Source of the DNA: Bacteroidota bacterium
GTDB taxonomy: Bacteria > Bacteroidota > Ignavibacteria > Ignavibacteriales > Ignavibacteriaceae
Reading direction: 5' to 3'
Assembly: GCA_021796135.1 (NCBI GenBank)
Contig: JAJYOQ010000223.1
Span: 1 to 6,821, forward strand
DNA: 6,821 nt
Of the stretch, positions 1-6,312 are shown in pieces. The notes under the pieces were generated by a model. That model was not told the DNA's origin, did not search any database, and saw only the letters and a program-made list of their open reading frames with translations. The number at the start of each line of letters is the position of its first letter. Position 1 is the first letter of the stretch. Position numbers and translations under genes: made by a program.

Positions 1-2708
1 CCAAGCCATTGGTCCAGGCTTCCCCATCTGCCGACTCCGATCAAAATAAAAGGTCGTTTTTGATTGAGGAGTTTAGAATTAAAATAGCTTACTTCTGCAG
101 CAGTTTCTCTACTTTTAGATCGATCGAATTTATTAATATCAACAAATACTATATCATATATATCTTTTATTGCACCATTGCCTAATACTTGCTGACTCTG
201 ACAAATCAAATCTTCATTGTTAGCAGAATCAACATCAAGTTCTTCAAGTTCGTGACTAATTACCAGCGGGCGCATTTGCAGCATTGCAAATTCCTTCGGT
301 ATGCCATCAGCTACATTTAAGTTAACTGCAAATTCAATCTCAACAGGAACACCCATACCCCAAGCTCCAATATCAAGCAGAATATCTAATATTTCAGCTA
401 AAGGAAAGACCTTTTGCTTTAATATAGGTGCAAAAGTTACAACTCGCTTACCTGCTCTTGAAACTCCGTCATAAACAGCATCATTTTCAACCGAATAAGT
501 CGAACCGACAAGAATTAAAGTATTATCTTCTTCAGCTTTTTTTAAATCATATCTTTTTACAAAGGCGTCTGGATTACCTGTAATTATTTCAGCTGACTTT
601 TCAAAAATATCAAGTGCAAAAAAACCTTGTTGAGCATTGCGGACAGTTTCTTTTGCCGAAAAAAACTGCATCATATGTTTAGGATATTTGGGACAAAACC
701 GCACAGCATTACCACCGTCAACAACTTGTTTCCCAAGCCCTAAAGCAACCATAGCAATTCCGTCAATGGACTTTTGAGGAGGTACAGGATAGAAATTGTA
801 TGATTTTGCTACTCCCGAAAAATCCGGATAGAATCTACCGTCCCTTTGCGCCCCAACTAGCCGCTGAATAATTACGGCCATCTTTTCTTCCTCAAGACGA
901 TATGTTGTAGCTTTCATATAATCCTGAGCTTTCTTATAAAAGGTAGATGCAAATACTCCCTTTATACTCTGAAGTAATTGTTCAAGCCGGATTTTAGGAT
1001 CTGAATCATTATTGGGGATCATGTAAGTCTGATATACTCCGGCAAAAGGCTGAAATTGGGAATCTTCAAGCAAACTTGACGATCTAACTGCCAATGGTTC
1101 ATGAACAACACTTAAAAAATCGATCAGTTTTTTTACGATATCCATCGGAAAAATTTTAGCCGTAAGGAATCGTCTCGTGATTTCATTGTCGTCTAGACCT
1201 CCAAGTGCAAAAATATCCAGCCGGTTATCTTCAAGAAATTGGTCAAATACATCCGTAGCAATAACAATAGCCGACGGTACGGATATTTCTATTCCTTTAA
1301 ACTTATTTCTTAATTTGTCATTATTTATTAGAGTATTTATAAATCCCAGCCCGCGGGCTTTTCCTCCTAGAGATCCTCCTCCGATGCGGGCAAAACTATT
1401 TTTGTCGTCGAAAGATTCTTTATTAAAATCAGTTATTATACCTTTCGATCTTATCTCCTGATATTGATGAATTGAAGAAATTAATTCATTACGTAAATCA
1501 GAAGCATCCTTAAAATCCGAAACATTCCTAGGTCTTAATTTATGGGCAAGCCAAAATTCAGTTCGGGCTTTAAGCCATTTTGAATAATCATTCCTTTCTG
1601 CGTGGTAAAAAATACTTTCTGATGGGATTGTCTTTAATTGTTCTTCCAATGATTTTAGATTATGAGCACGACCGACTTCCTTACCGTCGGCAGTTTGAAA
1701 AATAAAATCACCGAAACCTAAATTGTTCATTAGAAAACTGCGCAGTTCATGTAAAAGTTTCGGAGAACCTTTAAGCAGAAATGAGGCACCCACTTCTTTG
1801 GCTTTGGTTTCAAAATCTGCATTACTTGATTGAAGTAGAATCGGAATGTCCTTATGCTGTGCCTTCACTGTCTTTGCAAATTTAATTCCTGCTTCAGGAT
1901 CTCTTACTCCGAAATGCCTGAAATTGCTATCTGTGATAATACCAAGAATAAAATCTTCGTAAGTCGAATAATATTCCCATGCTTCCTCATAAGTAGTGCA
2001 TAAAAGAATTTTTGGGCGCGCGCGCATGCGTAAAAATTTATGAGTAAGATTTACGCCTTCGGAAAGAAGCCTTTGCGACTGATCAAAAATTTCGGTATAA
2101 ATTAGTGGTAAGTATGCCGAATAAAATTTTACATTATCTTCAACTAATATGATTACTTGAACTCCGACTGCACTTGTATCATTAAATACGTTAATTCTAT
2201 CTTCGGCATATTTAATAATTCCTATAAGTAATTTATAATCACCCTGCCATATAAATATTCTATCAAATATTGAAGTGTCAAAATTGGATACTAAATCTTT
2301 CCTCTCACGATTATCATAAGCTAAAAGAATAATCGGTGTTTTTATCCCTGCTTTTCTAATCATCTGAGCAAACTTAATTACATGCATATCCTCAATATGC
2401 ATGGTTGTAATAATTAAATCAAATTGATTATCATCAAGCGCCAATTCTAAAGCTTCGGATCCTGTCGTTACGTGAGTAATTTCTGGTGCCTGGCTTAAAT
2501 TTAATAATTGATAATCCTGTCTGATAAGCTCATATAACCTGCCGTCTTCTTCGAATAAATAATAATCATATAAACTGGAGACTAGAAGTATTTCCCTTAT
2601 TTTATATCGCATTAATTTTTGAAACTCTTTAATGCGCGTACTGAAAATATCCTCAATATCAATGATATTGAATTTGTCAAGCACTGAGCTGTTTTCTGTA
2701 TCCGGCAA
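1..2708 (-). CDS. Tandem receiver domains fused to a PPDK_N-type ATP-grasp domain (PEP/pyruvate-binding domain protein), C-terminus off window
   Basis: An open frame of 902 codons runs without a stop from a TTG at 2706-2708 off the left edge. Residues about 39-165 look like a degenerate receiver (ILLVSS at the first strand, but T102 where the phospho-Asp should be). Residues about 184-325 form a second receiver with the expected residues: E190/D191, D260, S294/S295 and K313, and a longer than usual insert between its first two strands. Residues about 330-430 are a linker domain (FYHAERNDYSKWLKAR). From about 439 onward the PPDK_N ATP-grasp is clear: IGGGSLGGKARGLG (439-455), AVRSSSLLEDSQFQPFAG (540-557), a Gln-containing strand AVIIQRLVG (611-619), EIEFAV (790-795) and LQMRPL (810-815). 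Known for the family: this fold binds ATP in PEP synthase and PPDK. In the visible part I see no TSGG..HA phosphohistidine motif and no PEP-binding barrel; after the ATP-grasp comes IGVGRWGS (890-897). The substrate is unknown, and calling it ppsA would overstate the case. The start rests on an in-frame TAA 8 codons upstream and AAAGG 6 nt before the TTG. Confidence 0.88.
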   Translation of the reverse strand, partial: MPDTENSSVLDKFNIIDIEDIFSTRIKEFQKLMRYKIREILLVSSLYDYYLFEEDGRLYELIRQDYQLLNLSQAPEITHVTTGSEALELALDDNQFDLIITTMHIEDMHVIKFAQMIRKAGIKTPIILLAYDNRERKDLVSNFDTSIFDRIFIWQGDYKLLIGIIKYAEDRINVFNDTSAVGVQVIILVEDNVKFYSAYLPLIYTEIFDQSQRLLSEGVNLTHKFLRMRARPKILLCTTYEEAWEYYSTYEDFILGIITDSNFRHFGVRDPEAGIKFAKTVKAQHKDIPILLQSSNADFETKAKEVGASFLLKGSPKLLHELRSFLMNNLGFGDFIFQTADGKEVGRAHNLKSLEEQLKTIPSESIFYHAERNDYSKWLKARTEFWLAHKLRPRNVSDFKDASDLRNELISSIHQYQEIRSKGIITDFNKESFDDKNSFARIGGGSLGGKARGLGFINTLINNDKLRNKFKGIEISVPSAIVIATDVFDQFLEDNRLDIFALGGLDDNEITRRFLTAKIFPMDIVKKLIDFLSVVHEPLAVRSSSLLEDSQFQPFAGVYQTYMIPNNDSDPKIRLEQLLQSIKGVFASTFYKKAQDYMKATTYRLEEEKMAVIIQRLVGAQRDGRFYPDFSGVAKSYNFYPVPPQKSIDGIAMVALGLGKQVVDGGNAVRFCPKYPKHMMQFFSAKETVRNAQQGFFALDIFEKSAEIITGNPDAFVKRYDLKKAEEDNTLILVGSTYSVENDAVYDGVSRAGKRVVTFAPILKQKVFPLAEILDILLDIGAWGMGVPVEIEFAVNLNVADGIPKEFAMLQMRPLVISHELEELDVDSANNEDLICQSQQVLGNGAIKDIYDIVFVDINKFDRSKSRETAAEVSYFNSKLLNQKRPFILIGVGRWGSLDQWL
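2381..2403. repeat. Perfect 9-5-9 inverted repeat inside the receiver/ATP-grasp gene
   Basis: CATGCATAT (2381-2389) and ATATGCATG (2395-2403) flank CCTCA. The repeat codes for MHIEDMH at residues 103-109 of the first, degenerate receiver, right after its missing phospho-Asp position. It could form a hairpin early in the mRNA (about 300 nt from the start), or simply reflect the repeated Met-His codons. Confidence 0.4.
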
Positions 2709-2714
2709 TTGAAA

Positions 2715-2719
2715 CCTTT
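2715..2719 (-). promoter_or_regulatory. Ribosome binding site deciding a TTG start
   Basis: AAAGG on the minus strand lies 6 nt before the TTG at 2706-2708. The in-frame TAA 8 codons upstream leaves no earlier ATG or GTG. The next candidates are GTG at codon 9 and ATG at codon 33, neither chosen because the TTG has this site at ideal spacing. The ATG at codon 33 lies just before the first receiver strand, so it remains a fallback. Confidence 0.6.
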
Positions 2720-2731
2720 GATTAAATTAAA

Positions 2732-2777
2732 AGAGTACTCAAATGCCGATTCTTACATAATTAGCAATAGAGTACTC
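2732..2777. promoter_or_regulatory. Candidate operator pair: two AGAGTACTC palindromes
   Basis: AGAGTACTC occurs at 2732-2740 and again at 2769-2777, 37 bp apart start to start. The core GAGTACTC is a perfect 8-bp palindrome. Both copies lie in the 124-bp gap between gdhA and the receiver/ATP-grasp gene, the nearer one 24 nt upstream of the TTG start. The 28-29 bp between them include TTGCTA and a TTTG, which could be parts of a promoter, but no convincing -10 is present. Inference: a dimeric regulator may bind both sites to control the downstream minus-strand gene. The regulator is unknown. Confidence 0.35.
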
Positions 2778-2808
2778 GATGAAAATTTTATTTAATACTT
2801 GCACAATC

Positions 2809-2832
2809 TTTATTTAATCGTGTTTAAATAAA
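2809..2832 (-). terminator. AT-only stem-loop directly after gdhA (weak terminator candidate)
   Basis: TTTATTTAA (2809-2817) and TTAAATAAA (2824-2832) form a perfect 9-bp inverted repeat with a 6-nt loop. It starts at the base after the gdhA stop codon. The stem has no G-C pairs and no clear U-run follows on the minus strand, so it would be a poor intrinsic terminator. It may only be a 3'-end processing or stabilising element, or chance in AT-rich DNA. Confidence 0.2.
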
Positions 2833-4173
2833 TTATACCAATCCCTGGTCAAGCATAGCATCGGCAACTTTTAAGAAGCCGGCTATATTTGCACCATTAA
2901 CATAATTTCCGGGTGTACCAAATCTTTCAGCAGTAGAAAGACAAGTATTGTGTATTTCTTTCATTATTTGATTTAAACGATGATCAACTTCATCTTTTGG
3001 CCATGGAAGCCGCATGCTATTCTGAGACATTTCCAACCCGGAAACTGCAACACCGCCGGCATTTGCAGCTTTTCCCGGCGCAAATAAAATACCGGCATCT
3101 TTAAATATTTTATATGCATCAAGAGTAGTCGGCATGTTAGCGACTTCGCAAACACAAGAACATCCATTTTTAATAAGTTCTTTTGCATCATCAACAAAAA
3201 TTTCATTTTGTGTAGCGCATGGCATTGCAACATCGACTTTAATTCCCCAAGGTCTTTTATTTGGATAAAATTCAGCTTTAAATTTATTAGCATAATCTTG
3301 AACCCTATCATTGGCACTGGCTCTCATTTCAAGCATATAATCGACTTTTTCACCTTTGACTCCGAATTTGTCATAAACAAATCCGTCCGGACCGGAAAGG
3401 GTAACAACTCTACCGCCCAACTGATTAATTTTTTGGACAGCACCCCATGCAACATTTCCAAAACCGGAGACAGCTATAGTTTTACCTTCAATATCAAGTC
3501 CTTTTGTCCTAAGCATTTCGTGAGCAAAATAAACAGCTCCAAAACCTGTAGCTTCAGGTCGAATAAGGGATCCGCCCCAATTCAAACCTTTACCGGTTAA
3601 TACTCCTGTAAACTCATTCTTCAATCTTTTATACTGTCCGAATAAGAATCCGATTTCTCTGGTACCAACTCCGATATCTCCTGCTGGAACATCGGTATTT
3701 GGTCCGATATGACGAAACAATTCCGTCATAAAACTTTGGCAAAACCGCATTACTTCATTATCGCTTTTACCCTTGGGATCAAAATCTGAACCGCCTTTAC
3801 CTCCGCCCATAGGAAGCGTTGTGAGACTATTTTTTAAAACTTGTTCAAATGCCAGGAATTTTAAAATTCCAAGATTGACGGAAGGGTGAAACCTAAGACC
3901 GCCCTTATAAGGACCGATGGCACTGTTCATATCAATTCTAAAACCGCGATTGATATGAATTTCGCCCTGATCATCCATCCACGGGACGCGGAATGTTATA
4001 ACGCGTTCCGGCTCCACCATTCGTTCCAATATTTTTGCGGCACGATATTCCGGATGACGATCTAAAACTACTTCAAGAGATTCCAGAATTTCCTGAACTG
4101 CCTGATGAAATTCTGGTTCGTTAGGGTTTTTTACCTTAACTTCCGATATTAACTTAGCGACGTACTCTGACAT
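2833..4173 (-). CDS. gdhA: Glutamate dehydrogenase, small hexameric type, probably NAD(H)-dependent
   Basis: Catalyses the reversible conversion of glutamate to 2-oxoglutarate and ammonium in the cytoplasm, linking nitrogen and carbon metabolism. The 446 aa match the 445-450 aa usual for the hexameric class. Visible substrate and catalytic residues are K90 (GPYKGGLRF), K114, catalytic K126 (PMGGGKGGSDFDPKG), D166 (PAGDIGVGTRE) and S378 (AVSGLEM). The Rossmann fingerprint is SGFGNVAWGA from 236. Coenzyme: F238, P262 and D263 (SGPDG) match the residues reported to set NAD preference in Clostridium symbiosum glutamate dehydrogenase, whereas E. coli NADP-type GdhA has SGSGN and ASDSSG. NAD(H) use is therefore likely but is an inference. 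The ATG start is supported by GTGAG at 4180-4184, 6 nt upstream, and by alignment length. It is divergent from the M24 peptidase gene and co-oriented with the receiver/ATP-grasp gene 124 bp downstream. Confidence 0.97.
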   Translation of the reverse strand: MSEYVAKLISEVKVKNPNEPEFHQAVQEILESLEVVLDRHPEYRAAKILERMVEPERVITFRVPWMDDQGEIHINRGFRIDMNSAIGPYKGGLRFHPSVNLGILKFLAFEQVLKNSLTTLPMGGGKGGSDFDPKGKSDNEVMRFCQSFMTELFRHIGPNTDVPAGDIGVGTREIGFLFGQYKRLKNEFTGVLTGKGLNWGGSLIRPEATGFGAVYFAHEMLRTKGLDIEGKTIAVSGFGNVAWGAVQKINQLGGRVVTLSGPDGFVYDKFGVKGEKVDYMLEMRASANDRVQDYANKFKAEFYPNKRPWGIKVDVAMPCATQNEIFVDDAKELIKNGCSCVCEVANMPTTLDAYKIFKDAGILFAPGKAANAGGVAVSGLEMSQNSMRLPWPKDEVDHRLNQIMKEIHNTCLSTAERFGTPGNYVNGANIAGFLKVADAMLDQGLV

Positions 4174-4176
4174 AAA

Positions 4177-4419
4177 TTACTCACTATTTTTTTGAATAGA
4201 TAAAAATTGTTGATTAATATTTGGATTACTGCATTCGGATTGAAATTGAGTTACATTTTCATTCAGGTAAAATTTTGTTTTACTTTTGCCGCTGCAGTCT
4301 AGCCAGTAGTTCAAATAAGCGGAAAGACAATAGAGCTGAATCCGGATAATAAAATTAACCGGCAGGAAGATTTTTCCCCATACTGAACCGTTGTGTTTTG
4401 TAAACGGAAGATTTTTCAT
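4177..4419 (-). CDS. Doubtful small ORF upstream of gdhA (80 aa, hypothetical)
   Basis: An ATG-started frame ends in TAA only 3 nt before the gdhA ATG, so it would be translationally close-coupled to gdhA if real. I do not recognise the protein. It has a mildly hydrophobic stretch at about residues 17-40 (KIFLPVNFIIRIQLYCLSAYLNYW), too interrupted to call a membrane segment confidently, then a polar, Asn/Gln/Ser-rich tail. No good ribosome binding site precedes it: GGAAGAG lies about 15 nt away, too far. It is equally well explained as the gdhA leader and promoter region. A frameshifted short frame (MGKNLPAG then stop) also lies inside it. Confidence 0.2.
   Translation of the reverse strand: MKNLPFTKHNGSVWGKIFLPVNFIIRIQLYCLSAYLNYWLDCSGKSKTKFYLNENVTQFQSECSNPNINQQFLSIQKNSE
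4365..4417. repeat. 12-bp direct repeat GGAAGATTTTTC
   Basis: GGAAGATTTTTC is present at 4365-4376 and 4406-4417, 41 bp apart start to start, close to four helical turns. On the minus strand this reads GAAAAATCTTCC. Both copies lie upstream of gdhA, and the outer copy overlaps the first codons of the doubtful 80-aa ORF. The even spacing suits a pair of protein sites on one DNA face, but the low complexity of the motif means chance cannot be excluded. Confidence 0.35.
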
Positions 4420-4431
4420 AAAATATACTTT

Positions 4432-4447
4432 TTCTCTTCCAAGAGAA
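4432..4447. promoter_or_regulatory. 16-bp perfect inverted repeat, candidate operator
   Basis: TTCTCTT at 4432-4438 and AAGAGAA at 4441-4447 flank a CC centre. The 2-nt centre is too small for an RNA hairpin with all seven pairs, so a DNA site for a dimeric regulator is the better reading. It lies 63 bp upstream of the M24 peptidase start, between the two divergent genes, where it could act on either. Confidence 0.3.
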
Positions 4448-4501
4448 TTTTTCCATATCTAAATTAGTAATAATTATTCTAAAATACTCTAACTTTTTAA
4501 T

Positions 4502-4505
4502 GAGG
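4502..4505 (+). promoter_or_regulatory. Ribosome binding site of the M24 peptidase gene
   Basis: GAGG lies 5 nt before the ATG at 4511 (context AATGAGGTTATTATG). It fixes this ATG as the start; no earlier in-frame start has a comparable site. Confidence 0.65.
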
Positions 4506-4510
4506 TTATT

Positions 4511-5704
4511 ATGAAATCAGAAATATTAAAAGAAAAAATAGAACAGTCTATTCAAACCCTAAACGAAAAAAATATTGACTTATGGCTTACTTTTGTAAGG
4601 GAAAGCGGAAATATTAAAGACCCTGCTCTCGATATGATTGGAGGAACTAGCTGTACATGGCAATCTGCCTTGATGATTTCTAAAGACGGTGATACAACTG
4701 CAATAGTCGGTTCGCTTGAAACTGAAAACTTTTTAACGCTGGGATTATATAAAAATATAATCGGATATGTGAAATCAATAAAGCAGCCATTATTGGATTA
4801 TTTAATAAAGAAAAACCCTGAATCGATAGCTGTAAATTTTTCTAAGAATTCCAATCTCGCTGATGGATTAACTCACGGAATGTTTCTTATTTTATTGGAA
4901 TTATTAGAAGGAACCGGATTTGCTGAAAAATTGATTTCTTCTGAAGATATTATATCTGCACTGAGAGGTAGAAAAACTAAAGCAGAATTGGCAATTATGA
5001 AAGAGGCAGTCGACAGAACCTTAGTAATTTTTGATGAAATGACAAAGTTTATCAAACCGGGAAAAACTGAAATTGAGATTTCAGAATTTATTAAAAAAAT
5101 AGCGAAGGAGAGGAATTATGGTTTGGCTTGGGAAGAGGACCATTGCCCTTCAGTATTTACCGGACCTGAAGCAATGAGTGCCCATGCGGGACCTACAAAT
5201 AGGATAGTCGAAAAGGGGCATTTAGTCAATGTAGACTTCGGGATTAAATTTAACGGTTACTGTTCTGATCTTCAACGAACATGGTATATATTAAAAGACG
5301 GAGAAGATAATGCTCCTATTGAAGTAGAGAAAGGTTTTGAAGTTATTAGGGATTCAATTCAAAAAGTGGCCGATAACCTAAAACCCGGAGTAAAAGGTTG
5401 CGAAATGGACGATATTGCACGAAATTATATTGTCTCAAAAGGATATGATGAATTCCCGCATGGACTTGGTCATCAAGTCGGTAGAGAAGCTCATGACGGA
5501 GGCGGAGGTTTACTTCCGCGTTGGGAAAAGTATGGGAATACACCGTTCATACCTGTAGAAAAAAATCAGATATACACTATTGAACCAAGACTTTATGTTA
5601 AAAATTTCGGAACTGCAACAATCGAGGAAGAGGTATTTGTTACTGATAAGGGATGTGAGTTTATTTCAAAATCACAAAAAGAATTAATATTAATAAAATG
5701 CTAA
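4511..5704 (+). CDS. M24-family metallopeptidase, Xaa-Pro aminopeptidase-like
   Basis: Cytoplasmic dinuclear-metal peptidase expected to remove the N-terminal residue before proline or act on small Xaa-Pro peptides. The N-terminal creatinase-like domain covers about residues 10-145 and the pita-bread catalytic domain about 160-390. All five expected metal ligands are present: D242 (VNVDFG), D253 (CSDLQRTWY), H321 (HGLGHQVG), E358 (YTIEPRLY) and E372 (ATIEEEVFVT). The catalytic histidines H225 (SAHAGPTN) and H328 (REAHDGGG) are also there. There is no signal peptide. HGLGHQVGREAHDGGGG departs from the more usual HGxGHxxGLxxHE, with a glycine run after the second histidine, so substrate preference may differ from PepP or PepQ. 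The 397-aa length is close to the family norm. It is divergent from gdhA and its stop interlocks with that of aat. The exact substrate (dipeptide, longer peptide or other) cannot be set from sequence. Confidence 0.93.
   Translation: MKSEILKEKIEQSIQTLNEKNIDLWLTFVRESGNIKDPALDMIGGTSCTWQSALMISKDGDTTAIVGSLETENFLTLGLYKNIIGYVKSIKQPLLDYLIKKNPESIAVNFSKNSNLADGLTHGMFLILLELLEGTGFAEKLISSEDIISALRGRKTKAELAIMKEAVDRTLVIFDEMTKFIKPGKTEIEISEFIKKIAKERNYGLAWEEDHCPSVFTGPEAMSAHAGPTNRIVEKGHLVNVDFGIKFNGYCSDLQRTWYILKDGEDNAPIEVEKGFEVIRDSIQKVADNLKPGVKGCEMDDIARNYIVSKGYDEFPHGLGHQVGREAHDGGGGLLPRWEKYGNTPFIPVEKNQIYTIEPRLYVKNFGTATIEEEVFVTDKGCEFISKSQKELILIKC
5701..5704. other. Interlocked stop codons of two convergent genes
   Basis: The four bases CTAA hold TAA (5702-5704) for the M24 peptidase on the plus strand and TAG (5703-5701) for aat on the minus strand. 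The coding regions overlap tail to tail by 4 bp, with no intergenic space. Any transcription terminator must lie inside the opposite gene; I saw no GC-rich hairpin with a U-run close by. Confidence 0.95.
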
Positions 5705-6303
5705 AAATTACAATCGCTTTCATAAGCTTTTTTGAGCAATTGCTGATATTCTTTTAAGGATATTTCAACAGCACCGAACATTTTTAAATGTTCAGTCATA
5801 AATTGGACGTCTAGTAAAGAAAAGTTTTTTTCATTTAGATGTTCAATTAACTTTATCAATGCATATTTAGAAGATTGTGGTACATTTGAGAACATAGATT
5901 CACCGAAAAATGCACCCCGAAAGGTAATTCCGTACAAACCGCCGACTAATTTGTTATCAGACCATGTTTCTGCAGTATGAATGTGACCTAATTTTTTCAG
6001 CCTTAAATATGCCTGAATAATTTCTTCAGATATCCAAGTTTCCTTTCGATCTGCACATGACCGAACAACTGCAGAAAAATCAGTATCAAAACGAATTTCG
6101 AAATTAAGCTTGGGAATAATCTTTTTTAATGATCTGGGAAAATTATAATTATTCAAAGGAATGACCGTCCTGATTTCGGGATAATACCATTCTACTATTC
6201 CTGAATCAGAGTTAGCCATCGGGAAAGCACCTCGGGAATAAAGGGAAAGCATTACTTCCGGATTTTTAAGAAATTCATTCTCGAAGGTTTCTTTTCCTTT
6301 CAT
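5701..6303 (-). CDS. aat: Leucyl/phenylalanyl-tRNA-protein transferase
   Basis: Transfers Leu or Phe from aminoacyl-tRNA to proteins with N-terminal Arg or Lys, creating an N-degron read by ClpS for ClpAP-type proteolysis in the cytoplasm. Family signatures are clear in order: YSRGAFPM (22-29), EWYYPEIRTVIPL (38-50), TWISEEIIQAYLRLKKLGHIHTAETW (89-114, matching the E. coli TWI..AY.RL.ELGHAHS.E.W block), LVGGLYG (119-125), FGESMFS (133-139) with E135, and LLDVQFMTEHLKMFGA (163-178). D165 and Q167 there correspond to the E. coli DCQ pair implicated in catalysis. At 200 aa it is shorter than the 234-aa E. coli protein, mainly at the N-terminus. The start has no ribosome binding site: only a 9-nt A/T spacer separates it from the stop of the upstream DUF2721 gene, which suggests translational coupling in one operon. 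Confidence 0.95.
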   Translation of the reverse strand: MKGKETFENEFLKNPEVMLSLYSRGAFPMANSDSGIVEWYYPEIRTVIPLNNYNFPRSLKKIIPKLNFEIRFDTDFSAVVRSCADRKETWISEEIIQAYLRLKKLGHIHTAETWSDNKLVGGLYGITFRGAFFGESMFSNVPQSSKYALIKLIEHLNEKNFSLLDVQFMTEHLKMFGAVEISLKEYQQLLKKAYESDCNF

Positions 6304-6312
6304 AAAAAATAA

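Larger units (their letters stand above)
4174..4510. other. Divergent intergenic region between gdhA and the M24 peptidase gene
   Basis: This 337-bp stretch must carry the promoters of both flanking genes. I see no convincing -35/-10 pair for either. Possible fragments are TATCTATT on the minus strand near 4195-4205 and TAACTTTT at 4490-4497 on the plus strand, the latter resembling the Bacteroidota -7 element but without a matching TTG upstream. It also holds a doubtful 80-codon minus-strand ORF, a 12-bp direct repeat and a 16-bp inverted repeat, listed separately. The middle part (about 4280-4390) is visibly richer in G+C than the flanks near each start, so it may be more than a spacer. Confidence 0.5.

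Noticed and set aside
1177..1461. Plus-strand frame of 94 codons
   Set aside because: It lies antisense to the conserved start of the ATP-grasp domain, is Ser/Pro/Leu-rich without family features and has no ribosome binding site.
1..2708. Annotating the left-edge gene as ppsA or ppdK
   Set aside because: Only the ATP-grasp domain is shared; the phosphohistidine and PEP-binding regions are not seen and the N-terminus is receiver-like.
2973..3600. Frames of 114 (minus) and 130 (plus) codons within gdhA
   Set aside because: Both overlap strongly conserved glutamate dehydrogenase coding sequence in other frames and show no protein family signature.
4873..5543. Minus-strand frames of 60 and 65 codons opposite the M24 peptidase gene
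   Set aside because: They are antisense shadows of the conserved catalytic domain with no independent support.
5690..5760. Intrinsic terminator at the M24/aat junction
   Set aside because: No stem with G-C pairs followed by a T-run was found on either strand.
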